Below are positions 47,150 through 57,651 of a stretch of DNA of 64,000 bases, one piece after another. The DNA is from Inonotus obliquus (lineage: Eukaryota; Basidiomycota; Agaricomycetes; Hymenochaetales; Hymenochaetaceae): contig JAJHTX010000006.1 of the NCBI GenBank assembly GCA_032164295.1, positions 2,232,001-2,296,000 of the forward strand, given 5' to 3'. Under the pieces are notes generated by a model that saw only the letters and a list, made by a program, of their open reading frames with translations, did not search any database and was not told where the DNA came from. Position 1 is the first letter of the stretch; each line of letters opens with the position of its first letter. The position numbers were made by a program, and so were the translations under genes.

Positions 47150-48550
47150 CGGAAGGGAAGATTGCGTCGCTTGGCACAGGTCATCTACATTCGAAACTGA
47201 AGCCACGGCTCAAGTTTATGCCATCAGAGTAATTTTCGATTTCATCCGCACGAAATTCATTGAACGATTCCGAGTCCTTGATGCGAAAGCAGGCCTTTTC
47301 GAACGTCCCCAAGATGGAGGCTCGCGATCTCACCATGGCGAGTAAGGGCTCTAGCCAAGTGCCCACATCCAAAAAATGCCCTTTCCATTGAAGAAATACG
47401 ACAATTTAGGACAAACGATCTGTTTATGGGTGCCTGGATTGTCCTTGCTGGTATCGCCTCGGACGGTTAATTCGCGAAAGAGCCGGTTAGACAACTCAGC
47501 ACCTGAGAAGCTTAGAGTCTCCAGAGTGGGTAGAAGGCAGAGAATACCGATCAAGGTCTCTTCCCGTGTATCTTTGCAGTGTAACTCCATAGATGAGAGG
47601 GGAGGTACGGAGCGTTGGAAAAAGTGATACACTTTCTGGCTTCCGACGCCGCAATGATAATCAAAGCGTCACAGCATCAATTAATGTGGCTGGCAGATCA
47701 CCATTCTTCCTTTCGTTCAACACTAAATCACGTACGCCGATGTGTCGAATAGGTTCTTCATGCAAGAATTGCGCCAATGACGAAGAAGCAGCAGCGTTAA
47801 ACTTGCTGTAGATGCTGAACTTTTGCAAGGATGGAGCGTTCCTCAGGAACTTAAGTCCTAATTGAATGTACTCAGGAGCAATAGTTCGCCCAGGGAATGC
47901 TAAACAGAGCTGCTCCAAATGTGCCGACCCACTGCAGGTCGACAACTCCAAATTGTGTTGAGAAATATCCAAATATTTGAGCCTCGAAGACGGAGCGAGA
48001 CTGACCACGGTGTGCGGCGAGCGGGATCCTTCCACTGTCAGATCCAGCGATGCCAAGAGGGGCATGTTGGTCAAGTCCAATCTCGTAAACTGCGACGAAA
48101 ACTCCACGTCGACGAAAACAAGGCGCATGTGCTTCCAGCGGTGTTGATTCTCGATAAGTTTCGTGAGAATATATTCGGCGATTCGGTGATCTTCTTCATC
48201 TATCTTGTAATAATTTCTAGGCCAATTGTAAAAAAGTTTCCAGTTCATACAAATCGAGAAATTGAAAGCCCATCAGTCGTTCTTGCCAGCCACGTATCGA
48301 AAATGTCCTGCATCACCCCCTTCTTCCTGCTCGCGACGAAATCCTCATGATCAACATGTAGGTGCGACCATAGTTCACGGCAAGATAGGGAGAATTCGCG
48401 CCAGAGATGACAAACATGTGTGATACGAAGAGGTGTTGAAATGGCTTCCGAGTCGGAATATGGAATGCTGGATATGTGGTCCCAAGTGTATCCTTGATGA
48501 ATGGTCATCAAGAATATGTCGCATAAGACCTCTGGCGGAATCGTGTCCAT
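47150..48550 (-). pseudogene. F-box/LRR protein gene, copy A, apparently broken
   Basis: The first reading frame (ATG 48548-48550) codes for an F-box: MDTIPPEVLCDIFLMTI, then ITHVCHLWREFSLSCRELWS, the usual layout of Agaricomycete F-box proteins that recruit substrates to SCF ubiquitin ligases. It stops near 48245. The next frame (48248-47661) codes for LRR-like text (LASLDLTVEG, FLRNAPSLQKFSI) and stops at a TGA just where copy B reads on through FKFPSL. A third frame (47632-47351) holds RSVPPLSSMELHC and LLPTLETLSFSG, and a fourth covers 47372-47181. At least one frameshift and one in-frame stop separate these parts. Unrecognised introns are possible, but no good GT-AG pair fixes both breaks. 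Confidence 0.65.
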
Positions 48551-48879
48551 AGCGAATAAACGAGATGAAGGGAAAGGGAAGGGCAGTGATGGGGTCTGGT
48601 CTATCAAATTTCCGGGAGGTCCCACGGTCTCGGTTAGCTCGATTTCATTGTCTCACCTCCACAACTCCGTAAAAAGTCAAAAAAATGTCTTTGGATGCAT
48701 AGAACAGATCTGTCAGAAAGAACTGAATTTTTGTCAATTACTGGCCGAGATATTCGTACTTTTGTGCATATCTCAGCGACAGAGAAAATATTCTGGGCCA
48801 AGATGTTTTTTCAAACCAATTCCAACGTTACACCTTACTTACCCAAAAATCGCAAGTAGTCTCTTTAGGTGTCTGAAGA
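48551..48879. other. Spacer upstream of F-box copy A
   Basis: An in-frame Met at 48625 could extend the copy A F-box, but the extra residues look unlike coding sequence. No other gene is visible. Confidence 0.35.
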
Positions 48880-49653
48880 CTAATGGAGAACGTCTTGTTC
48901 AGACAAGTCGATATCACCAGCGTTGTTGTCAAGGTCAAATACGGGAACAGTACACCTTTTGGTGACATAACGTCTATCGGAAAAAGGCTTCTCATGAAAA
49001 GTGGCTGTCCTCAACTTCCTCAGGACAGAAGCTTGCGACTTCGCCATGGTGAGCAAGGGCTCAAACCATGTAATTGTACACTAACACTACTCGAAATACA
49101 AAATCCTAGGACAAATAATCTGCTTGTGCGCGCTGTCATCGCGCGTGTTACCTCGTACGGTGAGTGCACGGAAGAACCAGTGGGTTGGCCTCGCCTCGGA
49201 TTGAAAGCTTCTTGAGGGAAGTAGATAGCGAAGAATATCGATCAAGGCCTCTCCGCCTGCATCTTTGCAACCGATTTGCAGGTCTGTGAGGGGAGGCGCT
49301 GAGCGCTGGATGAAGCGAAGTAGTTATTCGTTGCCAATGTTATTGCGACAAGGAAGCTTTTCTAGTGATGGGAACTTGAACGTCACTGCGTCGATAAATG
49401 TATCTGGTAGGACATCACTAAGCTCTCCAAATAGAATCAACTCGGAGAGGCAAGTATGCAGTATGAGTTCTTCACTTGAGTGCGACGGCATCAAAGGATC
49501 CTTGCCATTGGTGTGGATTTCGAGACTACGTAAGGATGGAGCGTTCCTCAAGAGCTTCAGGTATGTACATGGACTCGTAACGACGGAGGCTTTTTCCTCC
49601 AAGTTTAATTCATTCCTCGTCCCTTTCTTCAAAAATTTCGATAAATCCTGCAT
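48880..49653 (-). pseudogene. F-box/LRR gene relic, copy B (C-terminal half)
   Basis: The minus frame 49653-49324 codes for LLRNAPSLRSLEIHTNG and DTFIDAVTFKFPSLEKLP, paralogous to copy A (FLRNAPSLQKFSI, ATLIDAVTL). It is ended by an in-frame TAA. The same frame then resumes with LLRFIQRSAPPLTDLQIGC, matching copy A RSVPPLSSMELHC, so the stop looks like a lesion. The F-box half is missing. Downstream DNA down to about 48880 still resembles the end of copy A, for example around CGCCATGGTGAGCAAGGGCTC. Confidence 0.6.
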
Positions 49654-50081
49654 CTACTCAAACATTTCGATTAAAATATGTATTCGAAGCCTTCAGGGCT
49701 TCGGGCGTGCTGAGTATTACTCATGTAAAATGTAAGTTGTGCGCAAACGAAACTTTGGTCAGTATTGAAAGCGTAGTACTTTCCGGGTCGTCCTTGATAT
49801 CCTTGACAAGGACTCCGATCCTGAATCGTCCGCCTTTGTGTTACCAAGGATTGATAGAACGGAATCAACGTTCTAGTGACCTAAATAGTGGGTAGACGTC
49901 ACGCACAAGGACAAAATACCAAACCCAAACCAAATACATACACGAAAGCAGGACTGAAAACGCAAAATCTAAGCTACTTTTACTACCTCATCAAAAATCA
50001 GTATGATGACAAAGATCTATAATCTCTAGTTATAAACTTCGAACGTCTCTTCCTCACCCTCTTCCACCCATCAATTCCCAT
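49654..50081. other. Intergenic between F-box relic B and the mitochondrial carrier
   Basis: No gene is visible; A/T-rich. Confidence 0.4.
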
Positions 50082-51549
50082 TTATAGATGCTCCAAAGCT
50101 CGACTGGCGAGTTCAAACCCAAGGAACGTCGCACCATTCGCAAACGGTGAACTACATAAAATTCACATGAGGGTAAGGCAATTTTGAAAGTGGATAAGCA
50201 AAAAGGCTTAGGTTTAGGCTCACCGGATAAGTGTCGGAACGAGGCCACGCGTAAAAGCATTGATACCCTCCGTCCTCCATACGGTCCGAACACAATCCAA
50301 CATAGATTTGTATTTTCGTCCATCAGCAGTAGTGAATCCATCAGTCTGCATTCGAGATTTAATCATGTCGATTGGGTAGACACAAAACCAAAGCTATAAG
50401 AAACGAATATATCAGCCCAGGGGTCCCTTACGTCGTTCTCGAAGGAAATGTATGACAGAAAATGACTTACAGCATATCCAGCAGCAGCACCGAACAACAC
50501 CGCCTTCACAGGGCTAACATCTTCTCGTTTGACCCCTTTCCTCAGTTCCCTTTGCATAAGCCTCTCATACGCCCAAAAATATGCTCCATAACCAATAGAT
50601 TCACGTGCAAGCGTAGCTACTTGGCCTCTATAAATCCCTGCAATCCCATGTTGCGACATGATCTTCTTCACTGCATCTAAAGGACCGGAATAAATCTTGT
50701 TATCCGTCGCTTGGATTTGTAAACCTATGCTCAGCGAGGCAGGGTGTCGTGTCAGGACACATGTACTGGGAGGGAGACAGATGTGAAATATATTACGTAC
50801 GGATACGGATATGTTCGACTGGACCTGAAACGACGCTATTAGCGATACCAGCGACCGAACCAGCAAACACAAGTTGTCCAGCAGACAATTCCTTCCCGTC
50901 TACCCCTCCTCGGCCAGATTTGATATTCATCTGCGCCAACGACCGTTTCGTATACTCCAAAGCGCCAAATTGAATCGAAACACATAACCCAATACCGAGG
51001 AGTGGGGAAACCGTGCCCTAATCACACCCATATTTTCCACCATTCACGTCCACGGGTAGTCCATACGGCATGAAGGGACGGAGAATCATGCGGGGATTCG
51101 TATGTAATAGTTAGCAATGCGAAAGAAAGATGAAACACGGTGAGTAAACCAATCAAGTCACACAGGAACAGAACACACCTTATAAAACGCAAGTGGACCC
51201 TCATTCCTAAGTATCCCAGCCGCGCAATGAAGCATTCCCGAATACGTCCCTCTCGGCGCCGTTTGCATCCTCTAAGAATACGTACATATCATCAATTCAG
51301 GTCAGGAGAAGGGCGATGATAACGAGGCCCCCCCAAAACGCGTTACATACCACTTTGACTATATCAAACGGCTGGCCTACAAGCACCTATATCACGTCCA
51401 TAAAAAACGTAACCTCAATTCAAAATCATTCGTCGCGAAAGGTTTTTTTGTGAGTGTGATGGAAAAGGGTGCGTTACCTGTAAGATACCTCCGGCTGTTC
51501 CAGCGGTCAAATCCTTTATCGTAGCCTTCGTCGAGTTTTTCTCCGCCAT
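50082..51549 (-). CDS. Mitochondrial carrier (SLC25), YMC1/2-like
   Basis: Inner-mitochondrial-membrane carrier with three repeats of about 100 residues. Each repeat shows the Px[DE]xx[KR]x[KR] signature: QPFDIVKVRMQ, GPVEHIRIRLQ and YPIDMIKSRMQ. The N-terminus KDLTAGTAGGILQVLVGQPF and the following FYKGTVSPLLGIGLCVSIQFG resemble Ymc1/Ymc2 (amino-acid/carnitine-type carriers). Other blocks are GIAGIYRGQVATLARESIGYGAYF and GINAFTRGLVPTLIR. About eight introns of 50-100 nt, several inside the first repeat. Start ATG 51547-51549; stop 50082-50084 after FELASRALEHL. The transported substrate is not readable from sequence. Confidence 0.9.
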
Positions 51550-51957
51550 TTTTGTCTGGTCGTCCTTCGGAGGAGTAGCGTTCCTGCTCTATACGAAGTT
51601 TTTTTAGAAGGACTCTTGAGCGTCGACTCGAAGCTGACTGGCAGACAAGGCAGAACAGGTCGACTCTATGAGTCACGCACAGAAGACGAAGAAATTAAAG
51701 TTTATAGCGAGGCTGATTGCCATTTATAGCAAGTCTAAGATACCGTGATACATAAGTTTACAAGCAACCAATTACACCAATAATCAATGCATAAGAGCGA
51801 ACGAATAGAGAAATACGAGAGCAGCGAAGAAAATAAGTAATAAATGCCTACGAAATAAAAATGCTAATGCAAAAAAAGGGGTCCAAAGCAAAGAACAAAA
51901 GTCGATCATGATCGACGAAGCCCGTCCGTCGATTCTCCTTTTCTTTTGGCGATTCTT
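51550..51957. other. Intergenic, mitochondrial carrier promoter
   Basis: No gene visible; A-rich stretch near 51770-51900. Confidence 0.4.
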
Positions 51958-52224
51958 TCATTTCTTGTTCTTTTGCTCCCGCGTCGCTGAAGTTTTCTTC
52001 GACCTCGAAGTCGAATCGGATCCTTTACGTCGCCAATACGCTTGTCTTTCTTGTTCGGTCATCTGATGCCATGCTCGTGCGACAGCATCGAACGGCGACA
52101 TACCCGGTGTTGGTGCAGGTAATGGTGTTGGTACTGGAACGGCGTTACTACGACTCGGGTACCCTGAATCCGACCGCACGGAAGTACGATTTCGTGAGAT
52201 GTTGATAATCCCATTCGTACACAT
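51958..52224 (-). CDS. Small basic protein, possible HMG-box-like segment
   Basis: An 88-codon frame with a Pro/Val-rich middle (PVPTPLPAPTPGMSPFD), then AVARAWHQMTEQERQAYWRRK and a very basic tail ending NKK. The W-x-x-[ML]-[ST]-x-x-E-R-x-x-Y-W pattern recalls helix 2-3 of an HMG box, but the first helix is not seen. Upstream exons on the minus strand (to about 52640) may exist, yet I could not join any with confidence. It may be a real small nuclear protein, the 3' exon of a longer gene, or a chance ORF. Confidence 0.35.
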   Translation of the reverse strand: MCTNGIINISRNRTSVRSDSGYPSRSNAVPVPTPLPAPTPGMSPFDAVARAWHQMTEQERQAYWRRKGSDSTSRSKKTSATREQKNKK

Positions 52225-53522
52225 CCTTCCTTACTATAACCCTTTCGTCGCAGATACGTAGGATTTTTTTAAAGCTCGGATGAGAACGGATTACGGATGG
52301 ATCGACTAAACAAAAGCAAAAATGGTCGTATCGGTCGTTGTCGTCGTCGTCAAGCGTGCGTGTCTGTGCGTGTGTCCTTGTATGGGGACTCGAAGGAGGA
52401 CGTTCACGATCCGATGCCAATGCTGCCAACGAATGGTCGAATTAGGGAATGTTACAATAACCTCGTCCCTGGTCCCGCTCCGAGCAAAGTCACGGGTGCT
52501 AAACTGTGCCAGAAATGCACAGGGCACAGACAAAGGACGGATAAGATAGATGGATGATCGGGAAGGTCTAATAGACTCGGAGGACGCCAAACAAGATAAG
52601 GACAAGAAACAATAGCGTAGTAAGGGGTAACAACTCACCTGCTCAAAAATTTCCTTATTCCTTTAATGCTTCCCTTTCGTTCGTCGTGTGGTGCTCTTCT
52701 TCTTCTCTATTGTCTAGTCGTGTCCGTTGTCCGTCACGGTAAAACGCTCTGCGTTAGGTACGTCGTTCGTCGTTACGGTATAGCGTTCGAGGTTACTCAA
52801 GTTGCTCTAGAGAACGAAACGAGTGAGCGAGTGGGTGGGTTTTCCCTGGTGTTCATGGCGACGTCGCATACCCTCGTCCTTTTATGCTTTTACGCAAGAG
52901 CATCATTTACATTACATACATACCTATATGTATGTATATACACCTATTTCCAGGCTCGGATAAACGACCAAAGCAAGTAATGAATGCGACTCAAGCAAGG
53001 GTATATTATCTCGCTTGTGCAATGTGCTTACTTATGAATGATACTTTCCCCATTCACGCATCTGATAAACTTAAGGTACTCTAGTCGTAGCCGTAGCCGA
53101 AGCCGTAGCCGTAACCAACCCGTAACCTGTTCCCCGAACGAAAACAAAAAAAGTCTATGTTGACACGCCCTTTCAAATCGCGGAGATGAACGCAGGAAAC
53201 GAACCTCTCTTTCTTTCTCCGGGTGGGATTTTACTCCCGGTAAACTGGGTTCGAATGGCTATCAAGCACGTAGCATCTGAATCCAGTCACAACGTTTCAG
53301 GTCTACCTTCCCTGAGGCATCGTGTATCAAAGCATGCATACACCCAGGCTGCATGCAGATACGTAGTACCAGTGTCTGGGAAAAAACAACTGTCGATTTG
53401 TATTAGTGGGTATTATAAAAATTGTATGTAAACCCCGACCTCGTGAAACGCCATGCACTATACGCCATACACCAAATGGTAATTCATTAATACATCAATA
53501 CAAATGACGACAGTAGTAGTAA

Positions 53523-53545
53523 CTCGAAACTCGAAACTCGAACTC
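53523..53545. repeat. Tandem CTCGAAA repeat
   Basis: About three copies of a 7-bp unit. Confidence 0.6.
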
Positions 53546-53725
53546 ACATATCCAATTCCCGAGTCATCGTGTATCCCACGCATGCCAGTGTGCCAGTGTA
53601 GTGACGATGTCAAAGCGTTGTGGGGGTCAAAATCTCTCTCTCTTTCTATAACTTACAAACCGAGGAGATCAAGACGATCCAGAGCAACGACAAGATACAA
53701 CGTTGTAAACACGCACTGGGCACCT

Positions 53726-53767
53726 AGGCAGTAGGCACTGGGAAGCAGGCAGTAGGCAGTAGGCAGG
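53726..53767. repeat. Tandem AGGCAGT minisatellite
   Basis: A 7-bp unit, with imperfect copies (GGCACTGGGAAGC) interspersed and three clean copies at the right end. Confidence 0.6.
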
Positions 53768-53901
53768 ATACAATATAAGGTTCAGGTTCTCACCAATTTC
53801 TCAGCTAGACACGCTGTTTAAACGTGGAGAGTCGGAGTCTGTTGAAGAGTCCAGAGTTCACGTATTCATGTACTCGTGTTCATATGTATCCCCGGCTTTA
53901 C

Positions 53902-53921
53902 CTGTTCTGTTCTGTTCTGTT
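53902..53921. repeat. TTCTG pentanucleotide repeat
   Basis: Four perfect copies of CTGTT. Confidence 0.6.
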
Positions 53922-54263
53922 ATGCTGAAGAATCAAGGAGAGAGGAAGAAAGAAGCTTTCGTCGTCTATACTCATAATCGAATTGTTACACCTTTACTAT
54001 TAGTAGATGCAGTCTTTCTGTTGCTCCACGTGACTGGAACGCGTAAACAGGCGTACACAACGCGTATTTGACTAATAATCCGAAGTGTCATGATACGAAG
54101 GATCATTTCATTCCGGGCGTGACATAATGAGATACAAGGTAGCTTGGTCGTCGCGAACACTGCAGTCTGATAGATAGGCATAGATATTCACTCACGGCAA
54201 ACGACATAGTACATACAGCGCACGTTATACATCAAATAAAATCCAACGACCAATTCTTACAGC

Positions 54264-54893
54264 TTACAGCTTACTACCACTCTCTCTCAACTCATCACCA
54301 TCCCGCAAAACACAAGGTCCACCTAAGATAACTTTATCCGTAAGGCCAGCTTCCTCGACGTATTTGCGTACTGCTTCGTCTTCAGCGCCGGGTTGGAGCC
54401 AGAGGTAGGGTACGATGATGTTTTTGGCTGTTTCGAGGATGCTCAGGGTGATCTAAGGGTGATCGTGAGAAAGGTTGAAGGATGAACTAGGTGGGAGAGG
54501 AGAGAGACGGACCTTTGGCGGGGTTACGATGCTGACTGATGTTTCACTTGGTGCAGGAAGCTCGCTAAGAGTTTTGATAGTGATCAACCCTTCCAACTCG
54601 GCTTCTTTCTGCATTATGCAGTATCGAGTTCATCAAGAGTCCATGCTGAAGACAGAATGGATCTTACAGGATGGACGGGTGTAACAGGTAAATCTCGTGC
54701 CTATCATTAACCAGAACACCAAATTAGCGAGTCTATCGTCATCCACTCGAAATGGATGAATGCATACCTGATACCACTTAAGCACCCTCGTCCCATACTT
54801 TGTCTGATCCTTCGAAGCACCGACAACAGCGAACTGTTTCGCAGCAAGGAACGCACGTTGGAGTTCTATCGATGACTCTGACGAAGAAGCCAT
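54264..54893 (-). CDS. CoA-binding-domain protein (CoA_binding_2) with C-terminal SKL
   Basis: A small Rossmann-fold protein of the CoA_binding_2 family, whose exact role is unknown. N-terminal text AFLAAKQFAVVGASKDQTKYG contains the nucleotide-binding loop. After splicing come RVLKWYQ, LPVTPVHP, ELEGLITIKTLSELPAP, ETSVSIVTPP, NIIVPYLWLQPGAEDEAV and KVILGGPCVLRDGDEL. The protein ends ...ESGSKL with stop TAA at 54264-54266, so the last three residues are SKL, the canonical type 1 peroxisomal targeting signal. Two short introns fall near 54430-54510 and 54610-54770. The start ATG at 54891-54893 gives MASSSESSIELQ. Peroxisomal location is predicted only from the terminal tripeptide. Confidence 0.85.
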
Positions 54894-55276
54894 TCCGACT
54901 CTGGTACCGATGCGTAGAAGATATTTGAGCGATATGTTGCCTTTTACTTCAACCCAAGGCCGATTGGGTTGCTGGAAGGTGTAGCTGATGAAGAAGTTGC
55001 CTTGAGAGTCTTATATCGTTAAGTGCTAGGACGCGTGATGTAACGTGACTGGAATGAGGATTACGAAGCAGTAATGCATTGACTGGTGATTGGTGCCTCG
55101 CAGAATCCCCCGACAGAGTCCGGAGAACTCAACTGATGAACGGAATGCCAGCAGAGCAGAACCTTGGCGGAAGCATGAGCCAGCAGAGCAACCATGAACA
55201 GGCATAGGAGTTGTGTGTGAACCAGCGAAACAGACGCCCATATTCATTTCTTTCTGAATGGTCGGCTAAACCCGTC
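54894..55276. other. Divergent promoter between the CoA-binding and Dap1-like genes
   Basis: No gene visible. A TGAACCAGC..CAGCAGAGCA-rich stretch at 55120-55200 yields only short ORFs. Confidence 0.4.
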
Positions 55277-56060
55277 ATGTCTCCCTTCCACTCACTCACC
55301 ACTGCCCTAAACACCCTCTCCTCCTCACAACTCCTCCTAATCTCAGTACTCTCAATCCCAGTTCTTTACATCCTCAAACGCACCTTCTTTCCTTCAACAT
55401 CCTCATCCACTTCTTCTCAGTCTTTAGACGAAGACGAAGACGAGCCGAGTGAGACTGAAGGTAGCGGGAATAAGAGTACGACTACGAGTGTGATGGCGCC
55501 TGAGAATTCCGAACTTGACCCTCCGAAGGATACGCCTTTCAGGCTTGAGGAGTTGAAGCAGTTTGATGGGAGTGATCCTTCGAAACCGATCTATGTCGCA
55601 ATCAAAGGTTCGTTCCTCTCCCTGTACCCGCCTGGACCTAGGGCACCATCACGCGTCTTGCCACCTCTAAGCTATCTCCGCGCAATCGACGATACTGATC
55701 GATTCACACGATTACAGGAACGATATTCGACGTATCAAAGAAACGCGAGATGTACGGTCCAGGAAAATCATACAACATCTTCGCTGGTAAAGACGGTTCG
55801 CGCGGATTAGGAATGTCAAGTCTTAAGGAGGATGATGCTGTGCCTGATTATACGACTTTACCACCAAATGAGATGAAAGTGTTGGATGATTGGTATTCGT
55901 TCTTTTCGTGAGTATTCGTATTCGTATTTCGTATTCGTATTCGGCTTGGCCTTTCCCCCTGGACAATACGCAGAGCGCTGATAACGCGAATAGGAAGAGA
56001 TATAATGTCGTTGGACGAGTAGTCGACCTTCCGGATGCTGTTACGAACGCCAACCTATAA
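55277..56060 (+). CDS. Membrane-anchored cytochrome b5-like heme-binding protein (Dap1/PGRMC family)
   Basis: MAPR proteins bind heme and support sterol-synthesis P450s in the ER; yeast Dap1 is the model. The N-terminal helix SSQLLLISVLSIPVLYILK anchors the protein, followed by an acidic Ser-rich linker. The cytochrome b5-like domain starts FRLEELKQFDGSDPSKPIYV and continues, after an intron at about 55608-55718, IFDVSKKREMYGPGKSYN, FAGKDGSRGLGMSSL and VLDDWYSFFS. A second intron near 55908-55993 precedes KRYNVVGRVVDLPDAV and the stop at 56058-56060. The Tyr of MYGPGKSY is a typical heme-site residue. ATG 55277-55279 was chosen because it places the membrane helix near the N-terminus. Confidence 0.9.
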
Positions 56061-56670
56061 CTTAGAAATCCCACACTCGCGTCCGGATCTATCAACTCGT
56101 TTGACCGTCGTCGGTACCACTTGTCCCAGACCCCGTACGTTCCTGGACCTCGTTCATTGAATCATTGTCCTGAACCCCGCCCTGAACCTTGTCCTGAAGT
56201 TGAAGTTTCCGAACGCGTCTTGCGGATCGATGAGGTGACAGCTACTATTGATGACGATCCTCTCACCGTCCTCATCCAGCGCCCAACGTACCTTGGAATT
56301 GATATCCATTTTTTCCCACTCTCCTCACTTTCTCAGACCTCAGACCTCAGACCTCATTCGTATTTGTGTGGGTAAATTGATGGCGTGGTAAACCGTAATA
56401 ATAATTCGATAACTCAAAGTATCAATCAAAAAAGTAGATCATGTCTCGTGTTTCCTTTTCTCGCCGATCGTTCTCTTTGATCTGTGACTTTGTCTTTGTT
56501 TCTGTGCCGATGTAACTGCAATCGGAAGAATGACATGAGAACGTCTGTATATCTATCTATCTCTTGGTGATGCTGATGATGAGATAACGGTAGCAGAGTG
56601 ACTCTTTGATTAAGGAGATCGAGACTGAGGACTGAGTCGGTGCTGATGGGTGGTGTGGATAGTGATATTG

Positions 56671-56709
56671 TTAATGATATTGATATTGATACTGATATTG
56701 ATACTGATT
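56671..56709. repeat. TGATAT/TGATAC repeat
   Basis: Six-base unit repeated about six times with A/C variation. Confidence 0.65.
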
Positions 56710-56800
56710 CGTCCGAATATTAATCCTCGTCGTCCTCGGTGCGGTGGGAGATATGTACTTGGTTTTTGTGTTCCCATCCATCACTCATCACTCCCATAGT

Positions 56801-56834
56801 TTCTCAATTCTCAATTCTCGATTCTCGATTCTCA
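56801..56834. repeat. TTCTCAA/TTCTCGA repeat
   Basis: Seven-base unit, about five copies. Confidence 0.6.
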
Positions 56835-56937
56835 AAGTTGACGATGTTTGCATTTACATATGTAAACTAATGATAGGATCTAATTACTTACTGTGTAAAA
56901 GTGAAATGGATGATACATCCGCTCCGCTCCACAAGAC

Positions 56938-56967
56938 GAAAATCGAAAAATCGAAAAATCGAAAAAC
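56938..56967. repeat. AAAATCG-type repeat
   Basis: About four copies of AAATCGAA. Confidence 0.6.
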
Positions 56968-56996
56968 GAGAAAAGAGAATAGGTACAGGAAATTCT

Positions 56997-57015
56997 ACAT
57001 ACATACATACATACT
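56997..57015. repeat. CATA tetranucleotide repeat
   Basis: Between four and five copies. Confidence 0.65.
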
Positions 57016-57090
57016 TAAGTACTGAGGATTTGAAGATTATGAACATGAACAAGACCGCGACCGCGCAAGAATCAAGGATGACTATGTGAA

Positions 57091-57129
57091 CAAAAAGTCA
57101 AAAAGTCAAAAAGTCAAAAATCAAAAATC
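57091..57129. repeat. AAAAAGTC repeat
   Basis: Eight-base unit in three clean copies, then AAAAATC variants. Confidence 0.65.
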
Positions 57130-57134
57130 AGGAC

Positions 57135-57170
57135 GAATGAACGAATGGTCGAATGGTCGAATGGTCGAAT
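57135..57170. repeat. GAATGGTC repeat
   Basis: Eight-base unit, three perfect copies plus a degenerate one. Confidence 0.65.
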
Positions 57171-57202
57171 CGACGATCTACTTGCTAGCAAGTAACGAAT
57201 CA

Positions 57203-57247
57203 AATCAACTTTAACTAATCAATGAATCAACTTTAACTAATCAATGA
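57203..57247. repeat. 22-bp tandem duplication
   Basis: AATCAACTTTAACTAATC followed by AATG occurs twice in direct succession. Confidence 0.75.
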
Positions 57248-57540
57248 TTCAGGATTCAGGAATCAACTAATTCACTAACCAGGAATTCAGGAATTGGGAA
57301 TCGAAAAACGGGAATGGGTTGACCATGATGAGTAGACGAGTAACCATTAATTAATCATATCCGAGACGGCGAAGGGAGAGAGAAGAAGAAGGAAGGACGA
57401 AGAAGAAGTTGATAGACACGAGATATGAGGTGTGAGGTATTGGATATGAGATATGAGATATGAGATATGAAGTAGACGATGGCGCCATCCTTAGTTTGTT
57501 GGACAGACAGAAATAGCACTCGCGTTGATAGATGTTCGTT

Positions 57541-57640
57541 CGAGTGTCCGAGTGTCCGTGTGCCCGTGCCCGAGTGTCTGAGTGTCCGTGTGTCTGAGTG
57601 TCTGAGTGCCCGTGTGTCTGAACGTTTGAGCGTGTGAGTG
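57541..57640. repeat. GAGTGTC(C/T) minisatellite in the peroxygenase-like gene 3' flank
   Basis: About a dozen imperfect copies of an 8-bp unit (GAGTGTCC, GAGTGTCT, GTGTGTCT, GTGCCC variants), ending 11 bp before the stop codon of the minus-strand gene; it therefore lies in its 3' UTR. Confidence 0.7.
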
Positions 57641-57651
57641 ACTCGGACGCG

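Larger units (their letters stand above)
52225..54263. other. Two-kilobase gene-poor region with short tandem repeats
   Basis: No convincing gene on either strand. It contains GTCGTC/GTAGCC runs near 52336-52360 and 53083-53120, CTCGAAA repeats, AGGCAGT repeats and TTCTG repeats. The ORFs here are short and repeat-driven. Confidence 0.5.
56061..57651. other. Gene-poor region with dense slippery repeats
   Basis: About 1.6 kb without a credible gene. It holds GATAT/GATAC, TTCTC, AAATCG, CATA, AAAGTC and GAATGGTC repeats, a 22-bp tandem duplication and a GAGTGTC minisatellite. Unlike the rest of the window it is A/T-rich and strongly repetitive. Confidence 0.6.

Noticed and set aside
46000..49700. 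F-box repeats as a mobile-element cluster
   Set aside because: No terminal repeats, target-site duplications or transposase/RT sequences; similarity is confined to F-box/LRR coding text.
53220..53260. GGGTTCGAAT resembling a tRNA T-loop
   Set aside because: The flanks do not pair and no other tRNA arms are present.
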